DNA from: Cudoniella acicularis
Lineage: Eukaryota; Ascomycota; Leotiomycetes; Helotiales; Helotiaceae
Reading direction: 5' to 3'
DNA: 28,268 bases
NCBI GenBank assembly: GCA_013054445.1
Contig: JAAMPI010000680.1
Location: 1 to 28,268 of the forward strand
Positions 8,451 to 17,806 of this stretch are shown piece by piece. The notes beneath the pieces are model-generated. The model was given only the letters and a program-made list of their open reading frames with translations, was not told the origin of the DNA and made no database searches. How positions within the stretch are numbered: position 1 is the stretch's first letter; each line of letters begins with the position of its first letter. Both the position numbers and the translations under genes were made by a program.

Positions 8451-10324
8451 ATGACACCCTTGCGATCGCCATTGCAAGTGGTTTTCCACCGCGGACCCGC
8501 TCACACGCTATGCACATTTCGTCGACATAAACTTACCATCAAATCTAACTCCATTTCGAGGATGCACATATCAACCGCGAACTCCGGGATGCACTGCTTC
8601 AGCCAGGAATCAGACACAGATTGGAATAAACATGAAGAATTCTTCAATTTTACACGCGCTCGATTCGTTCGTGATGAGGAGCATGAAATGTCTCAGCGGC
8701 GCGTGAAATTTAACATGAATGAGTTGGCTCGAATTTCTGCACAGGCGATTGGTTCCAAAAGCTGTGTTGATATCAAGAAATATCCCGACGGCATGTATAG
8801 CAAAGCGTTCTTATTGACGATGGACGGCGGTGGACAAGTTGTTGCAAAAGTACCGAACCCCAACGCTGGCTTGCCCCACCTCACCACGGCAAGTGAAGTG
8901 GCAACTATGGAATTCGTAAGAATCCTTTCTTCTTGGTTTCTCGTGTTCTAATAGAATCTCTAGGCTCGAGAGATTTGCGGGACACCTTCACCGAAAGTTC
9001 TCGCCTGGAGCTCCAAGGCCTATGAAAACTCAGTAGGTGCTGAGTATATCATTATGGAGAGAGTTGAGGGTGTATCGCTATCAACCCGATGGGCATCGAT
9101 GCCACTCGACAAGAAGACCGTCATTGTCAAGACCTTGGCTCGTTATCAAAAATCTTGGATGTCAAAAACTTTCAAGCAATACGGAAGCCTCTACTACGTT
9201 GATGATGTTCCAGTTTCACCGGGGCAGCCAACTTTTTCTTACCAAGATAAAGATGGCGTTGAAGTCCAAGACAAGCGCTTTGCGGTGGGCCCTACTGTGC
9301 ATCGACAGACAGTTGACTACGGGAGAGCGCAGGTTGACTTTTACCGTGGCCCTTGTATGTTGGATTTCACCTAAGTCATATTTACCATTGGCTGACCTCA
9401 TGAATAGGGAACACAACAGAAGAATACTGCATCGGTACTGGTAATCGAGAAATTGCCTGTATAAAAGCAATAGAACCATTGCCCAAACCGCCTCTAACTA
9501 TAGCGGGCCGATATGTCCCCACTCGTGCGAAAAAGCTCGCTGCACTGGAATCTTACATGAAGTTGATCAAATTTCTGTTGCCAACGGACTCTTCAATCAC
9601 AACCTCCCATATTTGGCATTCCGACCTCCACACAGAGAATATCTTTGTAAACCCAGACGAGCCTACTGAAATACTAGGGATAATTGACTGGCAATCTGCT
9701 GCTCTCGTTCCGCTTTATGAGAACGCATTTCTTCCTGCACTTCTGGATTACGACGGCCCGCCACTTAATGGAGTTGAACGCCCGGAAGAACCCAAAGACT
9801 TGGATCAACTGGACAAAGCGGAACGGGCTAAAGCTTTCAATAACTGGATGGACATGACGCTGGCGTCGTACTATCGGAATCTGATGTACCATGCGAATGA
9901 ACGCATGTACCGCGCCATTGAATTTCGAGAAATGATTAGTTATGACCTACTGATCCATGCGCGGAACATTTTGATAGATGGTGAAGCAATCTATCTCGAT
10001 CGAGTTGCGGATGAGCTCCAAAAGACTTGGGACACACTCCCAGGAGTCAAGGCACACAATAATCCGCCTTTCCCCTTTAAATTCTCACCGGAAGAGTTGG
10101 CTGTAATCCAGAAGGATTACGAAGGAATGTCTGATGGCATTCGGTGCATGGGCGAAATTCAACAAGGCCTTAGTGCTTTCTTCCCGACTGAAATAACAGT
10201 ATCGCACAAAAATTACGAGCTCGCGAAGACAACGATTGCAGAGTACAAGGAGATGGTCCTAGAAAGCTTTGCCAGGAACGACAAGGAACGGGCGGCGGTG
10301 CTTGTTTGGTGGCCTTTTGGTTGA
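8451..10324 (+). CDS. AIM9-like mitochondrial protein, aminoglycoside phosphotransferase (APH) fold
   Basis: Three exons, 8451-8915, 8964-9354 and 9408-10324, give 590 residues with the phase closing exactly. Introns are 48 and 53 nt (GTAAGA...CTAG; GTATGT...CTGAC...ATAG). The N-terminus is rich in Arg/Lys/Ser with no acidic residue before position 53, like a mitochondrial presequence. Kinase-fold landmarks: VVAKVPNP with the ATP-lysine at K133, E149 in TASEV, the catalytic loop HSDLHTENIF with D358 and N363, and the metal-binding Asp in GIIDWQ (D379). This is the pattern of fungal 'phosphotransferase enzyme family' proteins related to yeast AIM9/FMP29, mitochondrial proteins needed for normal mitochondrial inheritance whose substrate is not established. 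All catalytic residues are present, so it may be an active small-molecule kinase. It is not an antibiotic-resistance gene by any evidence here. Confidence 0.88.
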
Positions 10325-10680
10325 CCAGAGATAAAGGTAAAATTCTCTAGTTAGCATAATGTAGAATATACGGGCGTTGGTTAGCGGTGGGAAAATAGAG
10401 GGAAGGAGGTGTTGAGTTGATTCCATGCCGCGAATATAAAATCACAACTCCTGAAAATTCGAGTCACAAGTCCAGAGTCAAGACCTTTCCAGCCTTCTGA
10501 CGAAATCCTTTCTAGTTCTGTTTCATAACACTCCACTGGCAAACTCACGGAGCCTCCCTATCGAACCCCCCCCCCCCCCCCCCCTTTTCCCTGTAAACCC
10601 ATGCTATCCCCATTAAACGAGCAAACTTGGTTCCTGTTCTTGGAGCAGGTTGATCTTGGCACCCCGAACCGGCTTTAATA
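10325..10680. other. Gap after the AIM9-like gene
   Basis: No frame is supported. It contains the cytosine tract at 10566-10584. The missing N-terminal half of the downstream carboxylesterase is not found here, so that gene was truncated by deletion rather than only by point mutation. Confidence 0.45.
10566..10584 (+). repeat. Mononucleotide tract, 19 cytosines
   Basis: Uninterrupted run of 19 C, followed by TTTT. Such a G/C tract is prone to slippage and to sequencing error, so its exact length is uncertain. It lies between the AIM9-like gene and the truncated carboxylesterase. Confidence 0.9.
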
Positions 10681-11808
10681 CCGATGATACGGAATGGGAA
10701 TTATTCGCAGGTTTTCATCTGAAACCAAGAATCTAGAAAGACCATGTACAGTACGCAGTCTTGGCAAACACAAACGGGAGGGTCCTTGGGTTGCATGCGA
10801 TCGGTTGACTTTGACACTCCAACTGCAGCCGCAAGTGACATCGAAAGCCCCTACACCTACCAATTCTAACCCCGCGTAGATGTTGATTTCGTAGTAGATA
10901 CTTGTAAGCCTCGGCTTACATAACCTCGTCCCAAAAAACACCCCCTAGAAATCCCACTGACTCTTCCCCTCAATAGACGAAGCGCAATTCTACCAAAAAC
11001 ACTTCAACTTCAGCGGCTCCGTAGTCATTAGCCACGAACAGCCGAAGCTAACAGCGCAGCTTGGTCAGGAGTAAACACCACCGAAGACGTCTCTATCTAC
11101 CTCAAGATCTTCTTTCCCTCAATAAAAGACGACGCTGTTCAGAAAGAGTTGGACTTGTACCCCGAGTTTGACTACACTAGCCCCTGATTGAGATTTTCGG
11201 ACATGAAGCAGTCGTTTGACCTCACTGCTCATAACTTGGCGCTCACGCAGGCTTTGGACAATCAGACGTGGAATTCGATGGTTGCATTGAGTCCGGCGAC
11301 GCATGGTACTGATTAGAGTTATTAATGTAAATCCGGTAAAAAAATTTGATGATTGATGAAGAGGAGGTGGCCGATTTTGTGACGAGTTTGAACTGGAGGG
11401 TACAGCGCTTACACTCTTTCTTCCTCTACCACGAGCACCACCTTAACTACCAAATCCACTAGCAGCAGCACGAATCCATCGACAACTACTACTGGTCATA
11501 TCGGAGGCGGTGCAGGCGGATCCTCATCCGTCAATGCAACAATTACTGTAACCTATTTTCTCGCGCTATTCGTTCTAACCATATGCTGACCACTACACCT
11601 CTAGGTCATGATGCAAAAATATCTAATGTCTTTCGTCCTAATCGGCAACCCTAACACGCTGTGGTCAAGCGATAAGTTGTACTGGCCGCAATATGGGAAT
11701 TCGTCGACGGCAGGAACGCAACTTGTCTTCAACACTACTTTCTACCTCGAGGGAGATGATCTGGCTACCGAGAAGAGCTTGAATTGGAATAAGATTATTT
11801 GGCATTAG
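10681..11808 (+). pseudogene. Type-B carboxylesterase/lipase remnant, 5'-truncated
   Basis: Only the C-terminal half of a fungal type-B carboxylesterase is recognisable: GGSLGCMRSVDFDT (about 10780-10821), PYTYQF then TAA 10867-10869, an intron 10904-10976 that joins as DTYEAQFYQ, and then NTTEDVSIYLKIFFPSI, YPEFDYTSP, SFDLTAHNLALTQAL and ATHGTD. A second intron (11548-11604) precedes MQKYLMSFVLIGNPNTLW and the terminal LNWNKIIWH. Lesions: in-frame stops at 10867 (probable CAA to TAA), 11185 and 11314 (probable CAG to TAG), a one-base loss near 11042, and junk sequence from 11317 to about 11400. The nucleophile elbow and oxyanion-hole half are absent, so no enzyme can be made. A Thr/Ser/Gly-rich spacer (11404-11540) is inside the C-terminal part. 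Conservation was judged from memory of the family. Confidence 0.72.
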
Positions 11809-11946
11809 GCTGTTTATTGGGTTTGGCGTCCATTTTGGGGGTTTAAAATTGGAATGTACAGTACTTGGAGTTAGGAAGGTTGGGAAATTGAACAAAAAAA
11901 GCTCCTTTTGCCATTATCTTTGAGTCTTCGTTCTGAGCAACTAGGC

Positions 11947-14361
11947 TTACTGCCACTGTATTATGCCGTCATCGAAATAGAAATCTTGTGAAACAAACCA
12001 GCTTTCATCCATTTGCAAAGGATCATTGAACTCGCTTATTTCCGGGAGAATTTGGGCCCCTGAATTGGAGTCGAAAGCCATAGAAGTTGCAAGGGAACTT
12101 GAACCACCAGCTGGCGTATTTTCAATGTTGCTGCTGAATAGTGCCCCGGCTGCTGCCATTACACCGTTAGCATGATGACACAGATGTAACTTTTATTAGC
12201 CCTACTCACTTTGGGTTGTCACCCCTCGTGTCGAGATATAATTTCTAAATATTTCCAGAGCCTTGATGCCTTTCTCAGCTGACGCGACGTGTGCTTTATG
12301 AAATGCGAATATATGCAACGCTCTGTCCCATGAGGCTTTGCAAGGATTTTGATCAAATTGTAATCCGAGATAAGGGCATAGTGTCGCGGCAACAAGGACC
12401 GATGCTGCTGCGAAGGTGACTGCGCCATAGTTAGTCTAGTTTCTTCAACGCTTTAGGTATGAAAGTTGAAGATTGTTTCCTCCGATCCTTACAGTACAAA
12501 CTATGCCATGGCGAAGATCTGTAGACACTAGAGAGCTGACGGTCCAGGGTCTTGAGTGCATCGTGAGCGGTTGACACGCATAAAGTACATAAATCTTTAT
12601 ATAGTGTATTTTGGACGTTCAAGGTAGATTTGGACAAGTCTTGATCACTTGTTGTTGCGGAGACACATCTATTTGCCTCTGCTGCGATGAATGGGCGAAG
12701 GATACACAATCGGGCGTACATAACCCTAAAAACGTCAGTAGGCTCTTTAGAAGATGTCATTCTATAAACTCATGTTACCTTGCTTTCAAGATTCTGGCCT
12801 GTAACTTGAAGCAAGTTTCGTTTCCAGATTCTGGAAAAGCAAATGTATGATCTGTTCGAAGATGTGGAGGCAAAGCTTCTAAGAAACGATCCAGATCTGA
12901 AATAAGGTCGAGGGTAGCGCCGAGCTTTTGTCCGGAATATTTCCTCCTGCCAATATTGAGGTATTGAGTCTCATCAATCAGAAATTTAGCCCGGATATCA
13001 AGTAGCTTCATTGCATAAGCGAAAAATGCGAGACATGATGGGACGTTTTGTGGCTGCTGACCCTCGTTTGTCTCGGAAAGGTACTCATCATCGATAAGTT
13101 CTGGCAGGGGAACTGCTGTATCTTTTGATAACGCTCGAGGACGATCAAAAGAGAGAGAGGTCATCCTAAGCACAATCGGCATGTCAACACAGCCTCATAA
13201 ATTCAGCAAGCGGAGTATCTGGACCTACCAATCAAGCAGGACGCAAATGTGCCACTCTCCGACGCATCTCCCGGCTAAGTTGGTTGGAAGCTGTTGTCGT
13301 TCCGGCCGACTGTAGTCCTACAGCCTGAGCAACTCTTAAAGCAACTCCAACTGTGGTCCAACAGCGGTCGGCATATGGGGTGTACAGAAGGTAGAATCCG
13401 CGAAGAAGCAACAACTGTACTATCTGCAGCGAAGATGTGTCAAGAGTATCCATTGGGATCAGCCTCACGGACCGCTTGTAGAATTCACTGGCGAGATCTT
13501 CTCGTTCTGTCTCTGCAAGGGCCTCGTTGCGTTGACAGCCGAGAGCCAGAACGATATTTAGTGTGGAATAGAATACAACATCCTGAGTTTTGTTATGAGT
13601 GGCCAGGCCGGAAACTTCGATTGGTTGCCACAACTGGCTATAGGCTGCATGGAACGTAGGGCGGTGCAGAACTGGATAGACGGGATGAAAAAGCTCCCAA
13701 TAGCATTGAAGAAGACTGTCCGCCAGCTGTCGTGGTGGAAGAACCAAATCCTTCACATTATAGTCAGCGGTGGAATGACGAGAGATCGAGCACCCAATGC
13801 CGATTCCTGTCTTGTCGACATGCTCATAGCCGGAACCGACTACTGAAGCAACTTGCTGAACAAACGAAGAGTTCGAGGAGGCGCCGTAGACGGGGGCAGA
13901 GTCTACCCGTAAACCTATCTCTTTAATGGCCGTATCTTGGCCGCGGCGTCATGGCGATCCTTGTAGGAGATTACCAAGTCTGCCAAATTGTTTCCCGGTG
14001 CTACAGATGAGACGAACGGGACCTGCACTTGAGCAGTCTCCTCCAGGTTTCGAAGGCGTCTATCGAGGTCTACCAGAGTGCTTTTATCGCGGAACAAGTC
14101 AGCTCAACCCCACGACGCGCAGTCAGGGACATTCGGGGCGCGTAGGACATACGGCACTGAAGCTGAAGAATGTGATACGGCCTCCTGATAATTGCATCTA
14201 TCCTGCCAGCCTTTGATAATACACGAACCGCAACATGGCCGGCGCCCATCACAGCCTGTTTTGCGGGCGCGACATGGGTGGCAGGCAAGTTGGGTCTTCC
14301 GACGCTTGTTCGGAGGTGCCGTCGGATCTGCGGGCGATTGCTCTGACGCTGCGGGGGACAT
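11947..14361 (-). pseudogene. Zn2Cys6 fungal transcription factor, frameshifted
   Basis: ATG at 14361. The DNA-binding domain has C27-x2-C30-x6-C37-x6-C44-x2-C47-x8-C56, preceded by basic NKRRK. An intron at 14081-14152 (GTATGT donor) leads to a linker with DLDRRLRNLEE; the next junction (about 13910-13975) needs another intron or is broken. The 'Fungal_trans' middle homology region follows: FHPVYPVLHRPTFHAAY, then LREMRRRV, where the family continues WHxC. That continuation (WHICVLLDW) is present but out of frame: about two bases are missing near 13252-13255. Downstream introns at 13166-13228, 12726-12778, 12420-12492 and 12153-12209 all close correctly, ending in a short acidic/aromatic tail (DGIIQWQ). 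Apart from the frameshift it looks recent and well preserved. It is divergent from the hydrolase at 14815, a common arrangement for a pathway-specific activator; that link is inference. A sequencing error at the frameshift is possible. Confidence 0.75.
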
Positions 14362-14814
14362 GGTGGGAAGTGGAAGACGAAATACTTTCTAGAAGATCGG
14401 AGAGGGATTGCCCTGTCAAAGCAGCGCGGACGATAGGTGGTTAGGAGGCCATATGGCAGTTGTGGAAGAGAAAGCTGTGGTGGTGAAGGATTCCGATGTC
14501 CCCGAGATTAGTAACCGAACATCCAGGGGTCGGGTGTCTCGGAAGACGCCCAATTATCCCCGATCGCCTCTTCCTCATGACCTCATCCACCAACGCGACA
14601 CAGGTTGGATTGTAATGGCCAGTCTAGATGAATAAATCAGATACTATGTTTCCGGGGGCATCGGAGCTTTCAGACTACTCTCGTGGTTTGTATTTAAAGA
14701 GCTGGCCACCCCCGTAACAAAGGTCAACTCTGGACAGTAGTATGCTAATGCTGAGCACCTGATCTCTGCAAAACTATCCATAGACTTGGGGGAAAACAAC
14801 ACGGCTCCTTCAAA
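14362..14814. promoter_or_regulatory. Shared divergent promoter of the regulator and the hydrolase
   Basis: 453 bp separate the two start codons. Within it are CCG at 14515-14517 and CGG at 14531-14533, an everted pair with a 13-nt gap, embedded in CCGA...TCGG. Zn2Cys6 proteins bind CGG triplets as pairs, so this is a candidate operator; other CGG triplets occur nearby (for example 14397-14399), so chance is not excluded. Confidence 0.35.
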
Positions 14815-15862
14815 ATGGCGTTCTTGCTCCCCAGACTCGAAAGAGCCGACATTGTCTACAAGACGCTTAATGAGACCCCTTTTCCCACAGCCGTTCTTGT
14901 CCCCAAGACCATCAACCCCAAGAAAGCTTGCCCCTTGCTCGTCCACTTTCACGGCGGTGGGCTCTACACGGGCACCAATTTGGAGCCAGCTTTTCTGTCG
15001 CGATGGTTCTGTCTCCAATACCGAGCCTCTTTCCTCCCTTCAACAGACAGATACTAACGCGCCCAACAGGCCCCTCGAACTTGCCGAAGCCGAAAATGCC
15101 ATCATGGTTTCGCCCACATACCGACTGCTCCCCGAAGCAACAGGTTTAAATATCCTCGACGACCTTAAAGACTTCTGGGAATGGGTGCGCAAGTCCCTGC
15201 CAGCATATGTGGCAGAAAAATGGCCTGGCCTGACAATTGACCTGGACCGCACCGCAGTGTTTGGCGAGAGCGCAGGCGGCTATCTGTCTCTTCAGTCAGC
15301 ATTCTTGTTTCCCTCAGTCCATATCAAAGTCATCATGGCCCAGTACTGCGCAATTTACCCCGACATCGCCGCGTGGAACCCGCAGCCGGCTGAGGTGCCG
15401 TCCGCTGCGGACGAGTTTATAAACGCGTACATAGCACAGATCAAGCCCGGGACTATACGGCTCTCTTCGCCGTATCCGGCGCTAGGGGACCTAGGCCAGG
15501 CGGTGAAGCAGACAGGTCGGCATCGTCAGTGGCTTGGAGATAATGAGCGTTTGACACTGGATTATGGTCTGCGTACGGCGGAAAAGCTTCCGCCCATTTG
15601 GATTATGCAAGGCCTCGATGATCGGATCGTAAGTCTGACCAGACTGACCTTGGACATGAACATAGAGTGAAACTGACTCTTTGACTTGTAGATGCCCAAG
15701 GAGGCTACAGACGAGCTGGTGGCTCGGATCCGCGAGGCCCATCCCGAAACAGAGCTTTTGTACAGTGTTCAGCCAGGTGATCATGGATTCGACTCTCCCC
15801 ACGGGTTGGATGAACCGTACATTGCAGAAGGAATTGAACTCGTTAGAAAGTATTGGCCGTAG
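14815..15862 (+). CDS. Alpha/beta-hydrolase (fold-3, HSL-like esterase)
   Basis: Exons 14815-15005, 15070-15628 and 15692-15862 give 306 residues. Intron 1 (64 nt) has an unusual GTTCTG donor but a perfect TACTAAC branch and CAG acceptor; intron 2 (63 nt) has GTAAGT. Joining gives SRWPLELAEAENAIMVSPTY without a break. Motifs: oxyanion-hole HGGG at 46-49 (VHFHGGGL), SPTYRLLPEA, nucleophile elbow GESAGG with S131, acid D247 or D248 in MQGLDDRI, and catalytic H281 in QPGDHGF. No signal peptide, so probably cytosolic. Family members hydrolyse esters, lactones or amides of small molecules and often sit in fungal metabolite clusters; the substrate is unknown. Divergent from the Zn2Cys6 gene, which may once have controlled it. 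Confidence 0.88.
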
Positions 15863-16540
15863 AGGTGGGGACCTTATAGCTGAGTACTCCGAGGCTAGGT
15901 TTGCTCGGAGATAATATGGTAATAGATAAGAGAAGAAAATATACGATTTTCTGTTAGAAAATATATGGAGTTATAATCTGTATTGATGCAAGTATTTTCG
16001 TAATACAACTATATACTTTTTAAAAGTGCTTAAATGCCAGTAAATGATTTACACCTCTTTCAAAATCCTTAAAGTAAGTAGATGTCGTTAGGTCGTTGTA
16101 CGTGAATCAATTATATGGCGATTTAAGTGTGAACGTGGAAAATCAAGGCTATTGCATAGTCTTATACGAGTAAGTAAGGTAAACACGCCTTACTCGCGCG
16201 GTTCTTTATGTAAAATTAGTTATCTTAAACGACGATACAGAGCTAGATTATAAGGGAAGCTCTTGTATTGTGCGGCTAGGATCCCAGGGTTAATTGCGAT
16301 TGCGATTTAAGCTTTGGATACTAGATTTATAACGTCGAATGATTAAATCAAAAAATGCCCTTTTACTGTAGTCTTACGGAGGTTAGAATAGATTTTAATT
16401 AACTGACAAAAGGAGAAGAGAGGCATGCAGGCAGGTTCATTCTAGCGACTTTTTAGGGATTATAAAAACAATAGTTGACATAGCAAAAATTATTCACCTT
16501 ATCAAGAATGCATTGAAATCCAATATCACCCTCCCGAACT
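15863..16540. other. AT-rich intergenic stretch
   Basis: No frame is supported. Long TA-rich segments (about 15920-16080 and 16190-16460) are unlike the flanking genes and could be a mutated old repeat. Contains a small inverted repeat at 16167-16196. Confidence 0.45.
16167..16196 (+). repeat. Inverted repeat, 8-bp arms
   Basis: CGAGTAAG (16167-16174) and CTTACTCG (16189-16196) are perfect inverse complements around a 14-nt loop. It could form a hairpin, act as a terminator-like structure or be a trace of a mobile-element end; with no matching copy in the window none of these is established. Confidence 0.5.
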
Positions 16541-17245
16541 TCAAAACAACCCAGGAATAAACCTCTTCGTCCCCGCATGCCAACCCTCCCATTCCCTTCC
16601 AAACGTACCCCTCAGCATCGCCTCCTCCTCCCTAACCCTCTTCCACGTGACGCGCGTTGCCCCAAACACAAGCACACAAGCCAAAACTCTCCAAAACAGC
16701 CTCGCTTCCACAATCCACACAGGCAACCAACACCCCAACACACCATCAGGCCTTTGAATCAATGCCCAATTGCCAAGAATTATAAGAGCTTTTCCGGTAT
16801 ACGAAGGATGCTGAACGTACTTATACATCCCGGAAGTAACGAGTTTCTTCGGGGCCGCGAGGCGGAATGTGAAATTCGAGCCTAGAGTAGAGAACGCCGA
16901 GAGGCGGATACAGCAGCCTACGAGTATAGTCGTGAGAGACAGTATACTATGCGGTGTCCATGTGAAGAGATAAGATGTAAGACGTGATGGATCCGGACAG
17001 AGAGGCGGTGGAGGTGAGGGATATGTGAGACATAAAAATGCGTGGCTAATGCCTAGGGAGACATTGGCAAAGCGGCGGATGAAAAGCGCCGTGGGTGTTA
17101 CAGCAACGGACATGCTATCGGGATTTGCGGAGTTGTAGGGGGTGGGGTTGGGTGGTTTTCCACAGAGATAGGTCGTGTAAGTGCTAAGGAAGATGCAGAG
17201 GCTGAGCGAGAGCGCTTTGAAATCAATCGGCGTGGTGAGGGACAT
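16541..17245 (-). CDS. Isoprenylcysteine carboxyl methyltransferase (ICMT)-family membrane protein
   Basis: Intronless frame of 234 residues from the first ATG (17245); the frame is open further upstream but has no other ATG. Several hydrophobic segments (about 9-26, 52-75, 97-118, 152-175 and 180-198) suggest four or five membrane passes. The C-terminal half shows the ICMT/PEMT signature: LVTSGMYKYVQHPSYTG (His147-Pro148), then REEEAMLRGTFGREWEGW (205-222), where the glutamates and the Arg/Trp positions contribute to S-adenosylmethionine binding. True ICMTs methylate the C-terminal prenylcysteine of Ras-like proteins and a-factor in the ER; shorter divergent members like this may use other substrates. 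It has no evident functional link to its neighbours. Confidence 0.82.
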   Translation of the reverse strand: MSLTTPIDFKALSLSLCIFLSTYTTYLCGKPPNPTPYNSANPDSMSVAVTPTALFIRRFANVSLGISHAFLCLTYPSPPPPLCPDPSRLTSYLFTWTPHSILSLTTILVGCCIRLSAFSTLGSNFTFRLAAPKKLVTSGMYKYVQHPSYTGKALIILGNWALIQRPDGVLGCWLPVWIVEARLFWRVLACVLVFGATRVTWKRVREEEAMLRGTFGREWEGWHAGTKRFIPGLF

Positions 17246-17525
17246 GGCCGGGCTTTTGCGACGAAGAGGTCGTGCGGTCTTGAAGAGTGTGAGATGAATG
17301 TATAATTTCGTGTATAGGTGAAAATTCGCTTTTTTCACTAACGAGATATGAAGAAGACGGGAGTTAGACTGTGGTTTTTATAGAAGGATTCGGAGAATGC
17401 GGGAAGATTCGGAATAGTATCCCGTAAGAATTTTCATTCGGGCGAATATTCCGCCCGAGTATTCTTTTCGACGTGTTTGAAGGTTACAGGTACTACATTA
17501 AATCTGAATTCCCAAATTACTAAAA

Positions 17526-17690
17526 TCAAAAGTCAAGCATGTGCTTGGTACAGTCTGCGAGGGTGAGTTGCGTACCTGGGCCGAGAGCGAGTCGGAGGTG
17601 AAGAGCATTTGAGTACGTTGGAATGCCACTGTGCAGAGCTAGTCCGCAGCCGGCGTTTACGTTGGCGAATACGCACAAGAACACCTCCAT
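17526..17690 (-). CDS. Possible 54-residue small protein or exon
   Basis: ATG at 17690 and TGA at 17526-17528 on the minus strand. The translation (starts MEVFLCVFANVNAGCGLALH) is non-repetitive, with balanced composition and a C-terminus LADCTKHMLDF. It lies alone between the Ser/Thr-rich gene and the ICMT gene on the same strand. A GTACGC donor-like hexamer occurs inside (after GGCCCAG), so it could instead be a first exon whose partner is lost. I recognise no family. Confidence 0.3.
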   Translation of the reverse strand: MEVFLCVFANVNAGCGLALHSGIPTYSNALHLRLALGPGTQLTLADCTKHMLDF

Positions 17691-17806
17691 GACCTTTGAG
17701 CTACAGTAGAAAACGAACTTTTATAGAAATCATATACTATAATTCAACTCTATATATATACCATCGAAAAGAAATATTTACACCGAATCTATACTTCGTC
17801 TTATTT

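Noticed and set aside
8451..10324. Antibiotic-resistance aminoglycoside phosphotransferase
   Set aside because: The fold is shared, but the length, introns, presequence-like N-terminus and motifs match the fungal AIM9-type family.
13294..13659. Plus-strand 121-codon frame
   Set aside because: Antisense to the conserved middle domain of the Zn2Cys6 regulator.
14644..15018. Minus-strand 124-codon frame
   Set aside because: Overlaps the first exon of the alpha/beta-hydrolase and the shared promoter; no family signal.
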